From Auanema rhodensis (lineage: Eukaryota > Nematoda > Chromadorea > Rhabditida > Rhabditidae): DNA of 64,000 nucleotides. Both the position numbers and the translations under genes were made by a program. Under the pieces are notes generated by a model, which had not been told where the DNA came from, made no database searches, and was given only the letters and a program-made list of their open reading frames with translations. Positions 15,001-28,119 of this stretch are shown here, in pieces. Numbering within the stretch: the first letter of the stretch is position 1; the number at the start of each line of letters is the position of its first letter. The DNA lies in assembly GCA_964057225.1 (NCBI GenBank), contig OZ059899.1, positions 4,712,001 to 4,776,000 of the forward strand. The letters run 5' to 3'.

Positions 15001-18000
15001 GAATATAAGTGTGAACTTATATCAGTTGATATCTCGGTGCATTTTTAAGCTAGCGCAAATCTGATAACACAGATCGACGCAGCTTAAAAATCCGCATCGA
15101 ATGCACTATACTACATTGAGAAACGCTTAATACAAAAATTAGTTATGATCGTTTGAAAAATGATGCATTAGTGTATGTTGAGTTTCCATGTACACTCAAC
15201 ATTGCTTCCAAAAACATTTTGACAAAATTGTTTTCGGAAAATTTCAAAATAATTTAGCAAAAAGTAGATGTTTTTAGATTCCTTTTTTCAAGGCAAAGAC
15301 GATGGACAATGTTATTCAACGAAAAAATTGATTCTTCAGGGTGAAAATCGAGAATATAAGTGTGAACTTATATCAGTTGATATCTCGGTGAATTTTTAAG
15401 CTAGCGCAAATCTGATAACACAGATCGACGCAGCTTAAAAATCCGCATCGAATGCACTATACTACATTGAGAAACGCTTAATACAAAAATTAGTTATGAT
15501 CGTTTGAAAAATGATGCATTAGTGTATGTTGAGTTTCCATGTACACTCAACATTGCTTCCAAAAACATTTTGACAAAAATTTTTTCGAAAAATTTCAAAA
15601 TAATTTAGCAAAAAGTAGATGTTTTTAGATTCCTTTTTTCAAGGCAAAGACGATGGACAATGTTATTCAACGAAAAAATTAATTCTTCAGGGTGAAAATC
15701 GAGGATATAAGTGTGAACTTATATCAGTTGATATCTCGGTGCATTTTTAAGCTAGCGCAAATCTGATAACACGGATCGACGCAGCTTAAAAATCCGCATC
15801 GAATGCACTATACTACATTGAGAAACGCTTAATACAAAAATTAGTTATGATCGTTTGAAAAATGATGCATTAGTGTATGTTGAGTTTCCATGTACACTCA
15901 ACATTGCTTCCAAAAACATTTTGACAAAATTGTTTTCGGAAAATTTCAAAATAATTTAGCAAAAAGTAGATGTTTTTAGATTCCTTTTTTCAAGGCAAAG
16001 ACGATGGACAATGTTATTCAACGAAAAAATTGATTCTTCAGGGTGAAAATCGAGAATATAAGTGTGAACTTATATCAGTTGATATCTCGGTGAATTTTTA
16101 AGCTAGCGCAAATCTGATAACACAGATCGACGCAGCTTAAAAATCCGCATCGAATGCACTATACTACATTGAGAAACGCTTAATACAAAAATTAGTTATG
16201 ATCGTTTGAAAAATGATGCATTAGTGTATGTTGAGTTTCCATGTACACTCAACATTGCTTCCAAAAACATTTTGACAAAAATTTTTTCGAAAAATTTCAA
16301 AATAATTTAGCAAAAAGTAGATGTTTTTAGATTCCTTTTTTCAAGGCAAAGACGATGGACAATGTTATTCAACGAAAAAATTAATTCTTCAGGGTGAAAA
16401 TCGAGAATATAAGTGTGAACTTATATCAGTTGATATCTCGGTGAATTTTTAAGCTAGCGCAAATCTGATAACACAGATCGACGCAGCTTAAAAATCCGCA
16501 TCGAATGCACTATACTACATTGAGAAACGCTTAATACAAAAATTAGTTATGATCGTTTGAAAAATGATGCATTAGTGTATGTTGAGTTTCCATGTACACT
16601 CAACATTGCTTCCAAAAACATTTTGACAAAAATTTTTTCGAAAAATTTCAAAATAATTTAGCAAAAAGTAGATGTTTTTAGATTCCTTTTTTCAAGGCAA
16701 AGACGATGGACAATGTTATTCAACGAAAAAATTAATTCTTCAGGGTGAAAATCGAGGATATAAGTGTGAACTTATATCAGTTGATATCTCGGTGCATTTT
16801 TAAGCTAGCGCAAATCTGATAACAGAGATCGACGCAGCTTAAAAATCCGCATCGAATGCACTATACTACATTGAGAAACGCTTAATACAAAAATCAGTTA
16901 TGATCGTTTGAAAAATGATGCATTAGTGTATGTTGAGTTTCCATGTACACTCAACATTGCTTCCAAAAACATTTTGACAAAAATTTTTTCGAAAAATTTC
17001 AAAATAATTTAGCAAAAAGTAGATGTTTTTAGATTTCTGTTTTTAAGGCAAAGACGATGGACAATGTTATTCAACGAAAAAATTAATTCTTCAGGGTGAA
17101 AATCGAGGATATAAGTGTAAACTTATATCAGTTGATATCTCGGTGCATTTTCAAGCTAGCGCAAATCTGATAACAGAGATCGACGCAGCTTAAAAATCCG
17201 CATCGAATGCACTATACTACATTGAGAAACGCTTAATACAAAAATTAGTTATGATCGTTTGAAAAATGATGCATTAGTGTATGTTGAGTTTCCATGTACA
17301 CTCAACATTGCTTCCAAAAACATTTTGACAAAATTGTTTTCGGAAAATTTCAAAATAATTTAGCAAAAAGTAGATGTTTTTAGATTCCTTTTTTCAAGGC
17401 AAAGACGATGGACAATGTTATTCAACGAAAAAATTGATTCTTCAGGGTGAAAATCGAGAATATAAGTGTGAACTTATATCAGTTGATATCTCGGTGAATT
17501 TTTAAGCTAGCGCAAATCTGATAACACAGATCGACGCAGCTTAAAAATCCGCATCGAATGCACTATACTACATTGAGAAACGCTTAATACAAAAATTAGT
17601 TATGATCGTTTGAAAAATGATGCATTAGTGTATGTTGAGTTTCCATGTACACTCAACATTGCTTCCAAAAACATTTTGACAAAAATTTTTTCGAAAAATT
17701 TCAAAATAATTTAGCAAAAAGTAGATGTTTTTAGATTCCTTTTTTCAAGGCAAAGACGATGGACAATGTTATTCAACGAAAAAATTAATTCTTCAGGGTG
17801 AAAATCGAGAATATAAGTGTGAACTTATATCAGTTGATATCTCGGTGAATTTTTAAGCTAGCGCAAATCTGATAACACAGATCGACGCAGCTTAAAAATC
17901 CGCATCGAATGCACTATACTACATTGAGAAACGCTTAATACAAAAATTAGTTATGATCGTTTGAAAAATGATGCATTAGTGTATGTTGAGTTTCCATGTA

Positions 18001-19260
18001 CACTCAACATTGCTTCCAAAAACATTTTGACAAAAATTTTTTCGAAAAATTTCAAAATAATTTAGCAAAAAGTAGATGTTTTTAGATTCCTTTTTTCAAG
18101 GCAAAGACGATGGACAATGTTATTCAACGAAAAAATTAATTCTTCAGGGTGAAAATCGAGGATATAAGTGTGAACTTATATCAGTTGATATCTCGGTGCA
18201 TTTTTAAGCTAGCGCAAATCTGATAACAGAGATCGACGCAGCTTAAAAATCCGCATCGAATGCACTATACTACATTGAGAAACGCTTAATACAAAAATCA
18301 GTTATGATCGTTTGAAAAATGATGCATTAGTGTATGTTGAGTTTCCATGTACACTCAACATTGCTTCCAAAAACATTTTGACAAAAATTTTTTCGAAAAA
18401 TTTCAAAATAATTTAGCAAAAAGTAGATGTTTTTAGATTCCTTTTTTCAAGGCAAAGACGATGGACAATGTTATTCAACGAAAAAATTAATTCTTCAGGG
18501 TGAAAATCGAGGATATAAGTGTGAACTTATATCAGTTGATATCTCGGTGCATTTTTAAGCTAGCGCAAATCTGATAACACGGATCGACGCAGCTTAAAAA
18601 TCCGCATCGAATGCACTATACTACATTGAGAAACGCTTAATACAAAAATCAGTTATGATCGTTTGAAAAATGATGCATTAGTGTATGTTGAGTTTCCATG
18701 TACACTCAACATTGCTTCCAAAAACATTTTGACAAAAATTTTTTCGAAAAATTTCAAAATAATTTAGCAAAAAGTAGATGTTTTTAGATTCCTTTTTTCA
18801 AGGCAAAGACGATGGACAATGTTATTCAACGAAAAAATTAATTCTTCAGGGTGAAAATCGAGGATATAAGTGTGAACTTATATCAGTTGATATCTCGGTG
18901 CATTTTTAAGCTAGCGCAAATCTGATAACACAGATCGACGCAGCTTAAAAATCCGCATCGAATGCACTATACTACATTGAGAAACGCTTAATACAAAAAT
19001 CAGTTATGATCGTTTGAAAAATGATGCATTAGTGTATGTTGAGTTTCCATGTACACTCAACATTGCTTCCAAAAACATTTTGACAAAAATTTTTTCGAAA
19101 AATTTCAAAATAATTTAGCAAAAAGTAGATGTTTTTAGATTCCTTTTTTCAAGGCAAAGACGATGGACAATGTTATTCAACGAAAAAATTAATTCTTCAG
19201 GGTGAAAATCGAGGATATAAGTGTGAACTTATATCAGTTGATATCTCGGTGCATTTTTAA
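1..19260. repeat. 351-bp satellite DNA, about 54.6 tandem copies
   Basis: The motif starting TGAGTTTCCATGTACACTC recurs at 1, 352, 703 and 1054, giving a 351-bp period that holds to 19040. Allowing for two 42-bp insertions and one 1-bp insertion, 54 full monomers and a 221-bp partial one fit exactly. Copies differ by only a few substitutions, such as CACAGATCG/CACGGATCG/CAGAGATCG, GAGGATAT/GAGAATAT, and AAATTTTTTCG/AATTGTTTTCGG. Each monomer contains three inverted repeats able to form hairpins. The array begins before the window. Short open frames in it are chance results of the repeat, so I call no genes here. Confidence 0.98.
9831..10277. repeat. Two adjacent satellite monomers carrying a 42-bp insertion
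   Basis: Two neighbouring monomers carry the same 42-bp insertion just after the monomer's opening TGAGTTTCCATGTACACTC, at about 9849-9890 and 10242-10283. The insert repeats parts of that opening segment (TTTCCATGTA, GTTGAGTTTCC, GTACACTC), so it looks like a local slippage product. Its presence in two consecutive monomers and nowhere else indicates a later duplication of one unit. Confidence 0.9.
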
Positions 19261-19351
19261 GAAATTTTTGAGAAAGAAAAATAAAAAAGAAAGAAACATT
19301 TTTAAGAACAAAAATTTTCCCGAAAAATCTCGAAATAATTTTATAATATAA
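19261..19351. repeat. Decayed satellite edge and junction with the palindrome
   Basis: At 19260 the last monomer stops in its TTTTTAAG segment. An AT-rich stretch follows. Bases about 19298-19345 still resemble the monomer's part reading AACATTTTGAC, then AAATTTTTTCG, then AATAATTTAG, with several changes. At 19352 sequence identity with the right palindrome arm begins abruptly inside a coding exon. The stretch is therefore the junction between satellite and left arm. No gene is seen in it. Confidence 0.7.
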
Positions 19352-20766
19352 TCCTGTGCCTGGCGCTCCTGATGATACAGTCAACGAGAAGAAAACTGAA
19401 GAGCTTCAGTCAGTGAAAGTTGATCCAAAGGTTCAAACTTCATTGAAAATAAATGCAATAACTTATACAAATTTTTTAGGTTTTCACAGTACTTCAGCCA
19501 GTTTACCAACCCCCTACTGCTATTCCAGTAAAGCAATACAACGTATGCTAGTCTTGACGACATTTTTACACATTTTTTCTTCTTCAGCCGTTCACATCAT
19601 TTTGCCGAATTCTTCTTTATGCTTTGCTTTTTGTAACCGTGACTGGTATTACTCTATATTTGGCTCATGGAATTTACCGGCGAGAATACATTCTGGTATG
19701 TATCATTGAAAAGTTTGAAGACCCGTGTCATTATTATCGAAAGAGATAGAATTGAGAAATAAATTTAATTTTCGTATTCTTACAGAAACAGCAATCCGAT
19801 TTGGTATCTGAGCTCCAGAAGAACCAAAAGATAACGCTCCAAGCTGAAAAGCAAGTTGGCGCAAATGTAACAATTTGTTCTAAAAAAATTCCTAATTTAA
19901 GGCACATTTTCAGACAAACTTAAATATTCAACAACCCAATCAACAAGTAATTGATGGAGCAGTCAATCACAGATTTAGCTTTGACGTATGTATGTAGTGA
20001 TAAATCTATATGTAAGAATTTTCTAACAGGGCTCTGAAAGGAATAACAAAGCTCCAAATCCATGGGATCTCATTGAGGCTCGCAACATTGAATATACACA
20101 GGTTATCATTTTCATTTCTATGTAAATAACTGAATACACATAATAAAAGTATACAAATAATAATTTATGACCAAAAATTATTTTCCAATCTGGTCGAACT
20201 AGACGATTGTTTTAGTATTTATCTTTTTTTTTTATTTTACTTAACAAAAATTATTAAACGATCAATAATAAGAAAATTAATACGTTGAAAAAAAGTAAAA
20301 TTCTTTTACTCTAATTGTATTTTGATATTTGTCAGAATCAACGCATGCTTCGTTATCGCCGTATCCAACAATTAGCAATGATGGAACAACAAGAACAAAT
20401 GGCTCGTGTTGCCTGGGCTCAACAAATGGAAGCACGTGCTCAATGGGAGGCTGCTCGAATGGCCCGTGCTCAATGGGAGCAAGCACAAATGGCCCGCGCT
20501 CAGTGGGAGCAAGGTCATCAAATCAGAGCTCAATGGGCTCAATATCAGGCTGCGCAACAACCGCAAGATATGCAACCAGATTTTTCATCTTGGCATCAGG
20601 TAAAAGCCTTGTAAGATCAAAACTTAAATAATAACTCAATTTCAGCAAATACGCGCCGATAATGAAGTTCGCGCTGCTGCTTTAGCTAACGCTCAACGCG
20701 AGCAATATGCTCAATGGGTTCAACAGCAACAAATGGAGCACTACAATCGCCAACAAACTTGGATTC

Positions 20767-20816
<50 letters not shown>

Positions 20817-22978
20817 GTCCAAGAACAGCAATTCCCACAGCCTCAAATTCGTGTAAGTATTCGACAAAAATTTATCAAATTTTAGATAAGTGAATGAAAA
20901 ATGAGAAATATTCGATTTCCTTAAAAAAATTCTTTTTTTAGCCGTTCATGATTGTTCGTACCTTCTCAAGAATTGTTCCAACTCATGAAAACAATGTGAG
21001 TCTTAATTTAAAAAATTCATTTTCGTTTTACTGATACGTTTCAAGCTTAATAGGTTCGGTTTTTTTAAGATCCCTCTTAGACCCCATGATGCTTCTCCTC
21101 AAGAGATTCTTAACAATATGAATGAACTTCCTCAACCAGCTATACAAGACCGAATCTATCAGGAAATGCAGAAAAAATCTCAAAAAATGGAATTCAATGC
21201 TCCATCTAGACCGATTTGTACGTGTTTTTCTACATTTTGTGCCTAAAGTGGATTTCAATTCAGGGACTGCTATAACTCCCACTCCAGAAACTCCATCTGT
21301 GAACTCTGATGAAATTTTTCAAGCCAACTTGAAGAGTGCCATGGAAATGGAAAGCGTAAACAGACCTTTTTTTTATAAATTCTGATGATAATCAGTTCTA
21401 GACTACTACTATTTCACCACCGTCTAACGCTGATAGTTCTGAAGATAAGGTTTGTAATCAAGTTCACTACTCTTTCAATCCAATTTTGTCTCAGAATGAA
21501 GACAATATCTTCCGAGATATTTTCAATGCTATGGCTGTTGTAGTTCAACAAGAGAATCAAAAAGCTAAGCAAGAAAATATTTTCCAAGAAGTTGAACAAA
21601 TGCAGGTAAAAATTCTATCTGAATTGATTTATCATTAATGCATTTATTGATTTCACAGAAGCAGCAGGAAGTTGAAGAAGAGCAGAAGAATGGAGAAAAC
21701 ATTTTCCAGACCGTTGACAGAATCCAGGTATAGTGAATATATTAGATTTTTGCCTTTGCTTGTTTAACCAACATTCCTATTCAGAAAGAGCAAGAATCAC
21801 AACAAGAGAAAGAAAATGGAGAGAATATATTTGAAGAAGTGAATCGTATTTCAGAGAAAACAGTATTATTATGAACAAATGTTTATTGTATTAACTCTTA
21901 TTTCACAGAACGTTCGACCAGTAGTAGAAGAAACAACTACCGAAAATATTTTTCAAGAAGTATCTCGCCTTTCTGACAAAGTAGGAAGTCTTTCTTAAAA
22001 ATTAACATTAGTATTAGTTTTAGAACCAGCCAAACGTTGATAATGAATTTGAAAAAAACAACAAAGAAAGTAAAAAAACAGGATCAAACATTTTTGAACA
22101 AATCACTCAGCTTGCGGACGCTATGGTTCTTATTATATTATACGTTCCAGGTTTATATAGCTGTTTAATTTTAGATGCCAAGAGTTGAACCGGAGAAGCC
22201 AATTCCAAATGATGACGATATATTCAAAATTGTGGAAAACACTTCAAAGGATCAAGGAGATGATAACGATGATAGAAAAGAAATTGTAAGATTTATTTCA
22301 CCGATTATTAATTAGTTAAATTAAGAAAAAACTTCAATTTTTTTTACAGCTTGAAGTTACACCTGAGCCAGTAGTAGTTGAAGATTCCTTTCCAAAAATT
22401 GAAGAAAGAACAACTACATCCGAAACCCCAAACGTAAATTTATTTTATTAACATTATCATAATCAATTGAAATTATAAAAAAACTTTGAACAAGTTAAAG
22501 ATTTTTGATCTCCCACTCAAATATATTTTTTAGGATAGTACTTCAGAGGAGCACGACCCACTGGCTGCTTTTGTAAAGTAAGAGTTTATTGACTTTAATT
22601 ATTTTCCTAATATTGTCATGATTTCATGACATAATTCAAAAAAATTCCTAGAATATAGTTTTGAAGTAATCAAAGAAAAATGAAGCATTACAAAGAAATA
22701 ATTAATCTTAAACTTCATCGCATCTTGTTTTTCATCTCGCTGAGATATAAAGGCAGGAGACTAGTTAACTATGAAATGAAAAGATTTTTTTTTATTTTAA
22801 AGTAAGACTAAAAAATTAAAACTGAAAAAAGATAAAACATGAAACATAAAACGGCTCATAAAAATATTTTTGTAGCATCGAAGATTTCGAGAGAAAGGCA
22901 CTAGAAGTTGTTAATGCCATGAAGTCTAATATGGAAAAAGAACAACCATCTCCAGTGGCTCAAATAAAAACGGCATAA
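19352..22978 (+). pseudogene. Left copy of Gln-rich membrane protein gene, 5'-truncated
   Basis: This is the left-arm copy of the gene at 34333-38075, on the opposite strand. It lacks the start of exon 1: the match begins at 19352, corresponding to about residue 37 of the complete copy, and the upstream sequence is satellite-derived with no in-frame ATG joined to it. The other exons, including the transmembrane exon (19588-19695), the AQWE-repeat exon, the poly-Gln exon with 17 CAA codons, and the ENIF-motif exons, are intact and end at the TAA at 22976-22978. With start codon and promoter lost it is probably not expressed as the same protein. A new upstream exon cannot be excluded. Confidence 0.75.
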
Positions 22979-23024
22979 GTTTTCACTGTCTATCCTTTCT
23001 TCACAAATTAATTACTATTCTCTC

Positions 23025-23097
<73 letters not shown>

Positions 23098-23329
23098 GCT
23101 TTTTTATTGTACCTTCTTCCTTTCCCTCTAACTCTAGTGTTATATATATATATATATTATATCATCTGCTTTTTGAATCTTTAGTTGTATTCTACTGCTT
23201 TGCTAGCAGTCTTGTAAATAAAAATTTATACTACAACAAAATGTTTTACAAAGTTGGAGAAGTAGATATAAAACACGATTGGTTTCGTATTTTTAAATTT
23301 CGATTCACGGTAAAGTCAATCGTCCATTT
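22979..23329. repeat. Intergenic region between convergent genes with (CT)n(TA)n
   Basis: The region separates the 3' ends of two converging genes. It contains a CT tract of about 25 bp (23031-23055) followed by a TA tract of 38 bp (23056-23094), and a second short TA run near 23142-23155. The same pair in the right arm (34205-34281) has an equal TA tract but a CT/GA tract 12 bp longer. No coding sequence is seen. Confidence 0.85.
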
Positions 23330-25142
23330 TTATTTGTTTACAGTAAAAACAATTCGTCCATTTTTAACAACTTGTTTAATAATACTGTTCTGTCCAGCCA
23401 TTCTGAATGATTTAAAATTTTTCATACAAACCATTCTTTTCGTTATATAATCGAACCTGTAAATTATATGTTCCCATGACGGAGCATTCAAAACAACGAA
23501 ATCGGCATTTCGTCCAACACTAATAGCTCCTAAAATGAATGGGGGAGGCGGTACGACAATAGTAAAAGAAAACAATTACCATGTGTTTTTCCTCTACCAA
23601 TAGAATGAGCTGAATTCAAGGTTGCGGCAACTAATGCTTCATTCATAGATAAATGCATAGTGATACAAGCTAAAACAAGTACTATGAACTTTATGCAAAT
23701 ATGGTCTCTAACCCAAATGCATAATCATTGGCATGGAATAGCAGAATGCGTTTGGATTGAAGTCGGAACCAAGAGCTATAATCACATCTGTAAATAATTT
23801 GTTTTCAGTGGAGTATGTTTTCAAAAATTAAACTGTTTTCAATCATTTTACGCGCAGGAGGGGGGTTTAGACGTAGTATAAAGGCAGTGGACGGCAATAA
23901 AATAGCCACTGTTCCTGATGATGCCATAAGTGATATTCCAGTTTCCGATATCTCCTCCAGATGAGACATTGCACGAGCCTTCATGGAAAAATTCTTCGAA
24001 ATGAAAACCTCAGCTTACCCCAATACTTGAGCCCATTTCGACACCTCCTATATAAGTAAGCTCTTCAGCGTGAAAATTTGCTGCCAGTCCTATTTTTTTG
24101 CCAGCTTTCAGAATTCGTCGACTAAATATATAGTTTAACTAAAGTTAATCAACCAATTCCAAATACGCTGTCTCCACTTCAAAAACTCCCTTTTCACAAA
24201 AGACATCAATGTTTTCTAAGTTTTTGAATCCTCCTATTTTTTTCTCTCGTTCTATTTCAGGAATTATTTCGGTACAAATCATCTCAGTTTGAGTCAATTC
24301 GTCAGTATCCTAAAAGATCAAATTAGCTATGCATGCAGAGTTTACAACCTTCGGAACAGCATGCGCACCACAAAATGTTGCTGAAACTTCTAATGGGACA
24401 GTATTACACGCTCGACTTAAAACTCGCAACATCTCAAATTTTATAATAAAGTTTTTTATTATCAATCAGCTCATTCACTTTCAACTCTGATTCTTTATCC
24501 AAACCGTAACCGCTTTTAGCTTCGAGTGTTGTTGTGCCATCTTTGACCATCATTCCCGCGACCTGCTCCATAAAAATAATGTGGATTGAGGTGTTTTTAT
24601 ACCTCAACAAAAGATAGTAGTAGCTCTTCTTCGCTTGCAGCCCTAGTTCTTGATGTTGTGAAATGAATTCCACCGCCTGCTGCTTGAACCTTTGCCGACA
24701 ATATTAAAAGATTTCTAAATTATTTCAATTTTCTTACTTCCATGTAAGTGGCGCCAGCTAATTTCATCGCAAATTCGTGAACACGATCTCCAGCAAAGAC
24801 GGGATGTGAGTGAGCATCCACAAAGCCGGGAATTAAAATTCCTCCATGTGATTCTACAATATTCTCTACTTGTTTCTCATCAATGGAATTCACTATGCTA
24901 GAGAGATCCCCGACAGCAGATATTTTGCCATTTGCATCAACTAAGACTGCTAAGTTGCACGATGCGTCTTCCAATATCTTTAAAATTCATCTATTCTTAT
25001 CTTTATAAAAGTAGAAGCACATGGTGGTAGTACCAACCTTTATGTTGTTCATATTTTCTTTTCCATGAAGAAACTCAACATTATGATCGTCTGTAATCTG
25101 GATGATTTGCTTCAATCCTTTGATAAGAAGTAGTGAAGACAT
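23330..25142 (-). CDS. amdhd1: Imidazolonepropionase (AMDHD1/HutI type), left-arm copy
   Basis: This copy is the reverse complement of the gene at 32157-33969. I found no difference between them in coding sequence. Its 12 exons encode 433 residues of an amidohydrolase that opens the imidazolone ring in histidine breakdown, converting 4-imidazolone-5-propionate to N-formimino-glutamate. The metal-binding HSHPVF motif, the KSGYGL motif, FHAEE and GSDFNPN are all present. It lies 418 bp behind the left mre-11 on the same strand and converges with the truncated membrane-protein gene. The presence of both copies would double gene dosage if the palindrome is real. The domain evidence is described under the right-arm copy. 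Confidence 0.9.
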
Positions 25143-25560
25143 GTAACCTGAAAATAATTTTCAAATATTATTGAAAATAAGAGAAAAATCATGTGATAGA
25201 TTGCATAGTAGACAAATGGTGTCAATCAACCAAATGGAAGACCGGCAAACTGTATGCTATTCTTTTATAGGATCGACAACCTGTTTCAACTCATAAAAAC
25301 AGAAAAATTGCTTTCATCATTCTTCACATTAAGGGAGAAAAGGATTCTGATCCTCTTAAACCAGGATGGTTTTTTGTAATTTCCATCTACAGAATTAAAC
25401 AATCACATATCCGATGAAAAGCAAAATTTCCTAATAAAAATCCATGTGTTTGCTATTATACATAAAACAAAATATTTTATTTTCATTAAAAACTAGCGTG
25501 ATACAATATTATCACTTAAAATGATCGAATCAGATTTAAAACTTTTTTTTATTCATTATT
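25143..25560. other. Intergenic region between mre-11 and amdhd1 (left arm)
   Basis: The 418-bp spacer lies between the mre-11 stop and the amdhd1 start, both on the minus strand. It mirrors 31739-32156. It holds AATAAA-type polyadenylation candidates on the mre-11 side and a TTTTCAG acceptor five bases before the amdhd1 ATG. No convincing gene is seen in it. Confidence 0.7.
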
Positions 25561-28119
25561 TTATGCATTTTTTTCGTTCAAAACTTGAGAAAAATTAGAT
25601 GAATCATAGTCGTCACCCATTTGGGTGTCATCATTGAAAACACCATAAATTAATTTTTTTAATTCAAGTAGATCGTTTGAAACAATTTCCTCAAACCGTT
25701 CGAGATGAACTTTTCCCAGAGACTGAAAATAAATATTTCAAAATTTTTAAAAAATGTTTTAAAAAATACGTCTGTAATTTCCGGAACCGGCATTTGCTTC
25801 AGTTTTGAACGGACCTCACTTACTCGCGCCTTAATGCATAGTTCATGTAAATAAAAGTAAGACTTACACACCGAAATACATGCTTCGAATTCTTTATTGG
25901 TCTTTGCAGCTGTTGAATCTTCTTCTGCATATGCTTCTAGTGCAGAGCCAATAGCACCATGAGTGAGCACTGTCAAACGATCATCCCAGGCCATATCTTC
26001 AAAGTATGATGATATCTATAACAAAAACAATACAGATAGCGATAGAAATTAGCATGATTTCATGCTTGAATCTCACAACTTGTTCCACATTAGCAGCACT
26101 TACGGCCGCTGTTGGTTGATTAGCTTGATGTTGCTTCCCATTCCGACAATCTTTTTTCTTTTTATCTCCTATCTAACAAACAAATTGATGAAAACAAAAA
26201 ACTACTCGCTTACTCGCTTAGTAACAATCATATCAAGTGCATTTGCAACCTGATCATCGAATTTCGCTCCTACACGACGCACATTTATAGGCTGAAATAA
26301 ATATATAACATTTTAAAAATATATAATATTTACTTGCATATCAGCCCATGCTCCAGCATAAATAACTTTCAGCCGAATCAAAGGTAGTTTCGGCTGTCTT
26401 GGACCTCGAGCTAGATTGGCTCGTTTTATCATTTCTTCAACTTTTTGCTTTATGACAACTTCATCCTTTAACAGTTTTCATAAAAACTAAAACTGAAAAC
26501 ATCGATTACCAAAAAAGGAGGCCCATTTGGCCTAACACCCCCTGAAGGAATTCGCACATTTTTTGGTAGGTCATCCAAAATAATTTCATCGCATATAATC
26601 TTAATCAAATTGCCATAATGAGAATATGAGAAATACCTGACGAGTAGTTTGTAAAGGAATCGGCTTGCACTGGAATTTCCTTCCCCGAATTTTGATCAAA
26701 AAAACATTTTTTTCAAGGGCCTCCTCTTTCGTAAGAGACGTAGCAATGGTGGAGCCAGGTTGAAGAACGAAAAAGCCATCACCCATAGCATCAGAAGAAG
26801 AAATATATTGACACTCTAAATATGATAATATGCAGACAAATAAATAAAACTTCTGAGAACTACCCTTCTTACACTCATGTTCATGACCCCAAATTACTAA
26901 ATCGAAAAACGATGGAATGTATTGTTCAGGTAAATAAGCTCCTGTTGACCTGGTAGTGGATCTTAATAAATCACATATAGATAAAAGTGGAGTATCAAAG
27001 TAACAAAAAACCGTTTAGGTCGATTTTGGTGCAAAACAAAAAGGTTAAACCAATCTTCGGCTCCTGCTTGCGGTCTCAGGAATTTAATAGATTCATCTAA
27101 GTTCAAGTTATATGCTTCGAAAAAAAAAAATTTACTTTGAAATGCTCTACATAAGCGATCATCACGCTGGCTTCCCAATCCAAATAGAGCCAATCTCGTT
27201 TCACCTTTACGTAAGAGAATAGGAGAAATCTAGTACTCAGAAAAATTTAAATACATATACATTGCATTGGTTACCTCGAAAGTATCGATATCTTCATGTT
27301 TTCCAAACAAGTTCACTAAACCAGCTTCGTGAAGGAGATCAAGAGCAGTTAAACCCTTGAAGACTACATTAGAGCAGAAAACCACAAGTAATACCTTGCC
27401 TGCCATGTCATCATGGTTACCATGTATAGTAAATATAGGTAAGCCAACATTTATATTACAGTCCTAAATAAGATCATTACAATATAAGTGTTATTATTAA
27501 ATGGATACTTCATAATTTACTCGATCAAACCGACTTTGATTGAAATTCACAGAAGCATCGGACAAAAACTCAAGAGCAACCTGTTAGATTAGAAATGCTG
27601 AAACAATATAATATTCCAATGAGACATACTTCTCGATCATTAAGACAATATTGGCGTAAAAGTTGAACGACCCTATGCTGCATGTCTCTTGTTGGTTGGT
27701 TTTCATGAAATAAATCTCCACCTATAATTAGTCTGAGCAAAAAAAACTGCAAACATAATTACCTAGTAATACCATGTCAACATTTTTATCAACAGCAATT
27801 TGCAGAACTTCTTCGAGCGAATTGATAGAATCCAAATATCTAAACTCAACAATGAAATATATCCAACCTATATGATCACCTATTCGGTTTATTTTCTGCA
27901 TAGCCGACATGAATATCTGTGGCAACCAATATTTTTATATCATCCGTATCACCCTTGCCCGTAAGTGCTAACTCATTTACCTAAAATAATTAACTAAATT
28001 AACCGTCCGTATTCACTCACAAGTGATTCATTCAATGGAATATTATGTAGAATAGAACTGTCCACGTTGTCAATAACTGATTTGTCCAATTCTATATCGG
28101 ATTCATCTTCCCCACACAT
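25561..28119 (-). CDS. mre-11: MRE11 double-strand break repair nuclease, left-arm copy
   Basis: This is the mirror image of the gene at 29180-31738, with ATG at 28119 and TAA at 25561-25563. The same 18 exons join in frame to a 602-residue protein. MRE11 is the nuclease subunit of the MRE11-RAD50-NBS1 complex and processes broken DNA ends and hairpins in the nucleus. All phosphoesterase motifs are intact (TDIH, GGDLFHEN, HGNHDD, GHEHE). The gene is transcribed away from the palindrome centre, head to head with its twin, whose start codon is 1060 bp away. I see no mutation that would make it a pseudogene. Whether both copies are expressed cannot be told from sequence. Confidence 0.95.

Noticed and set aside
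1-19260. A CRISPR-like array
   Set aside because: The unit is a continuous 351-bp tandem repeat with no unique spacers, in a eukaryotic sequence.
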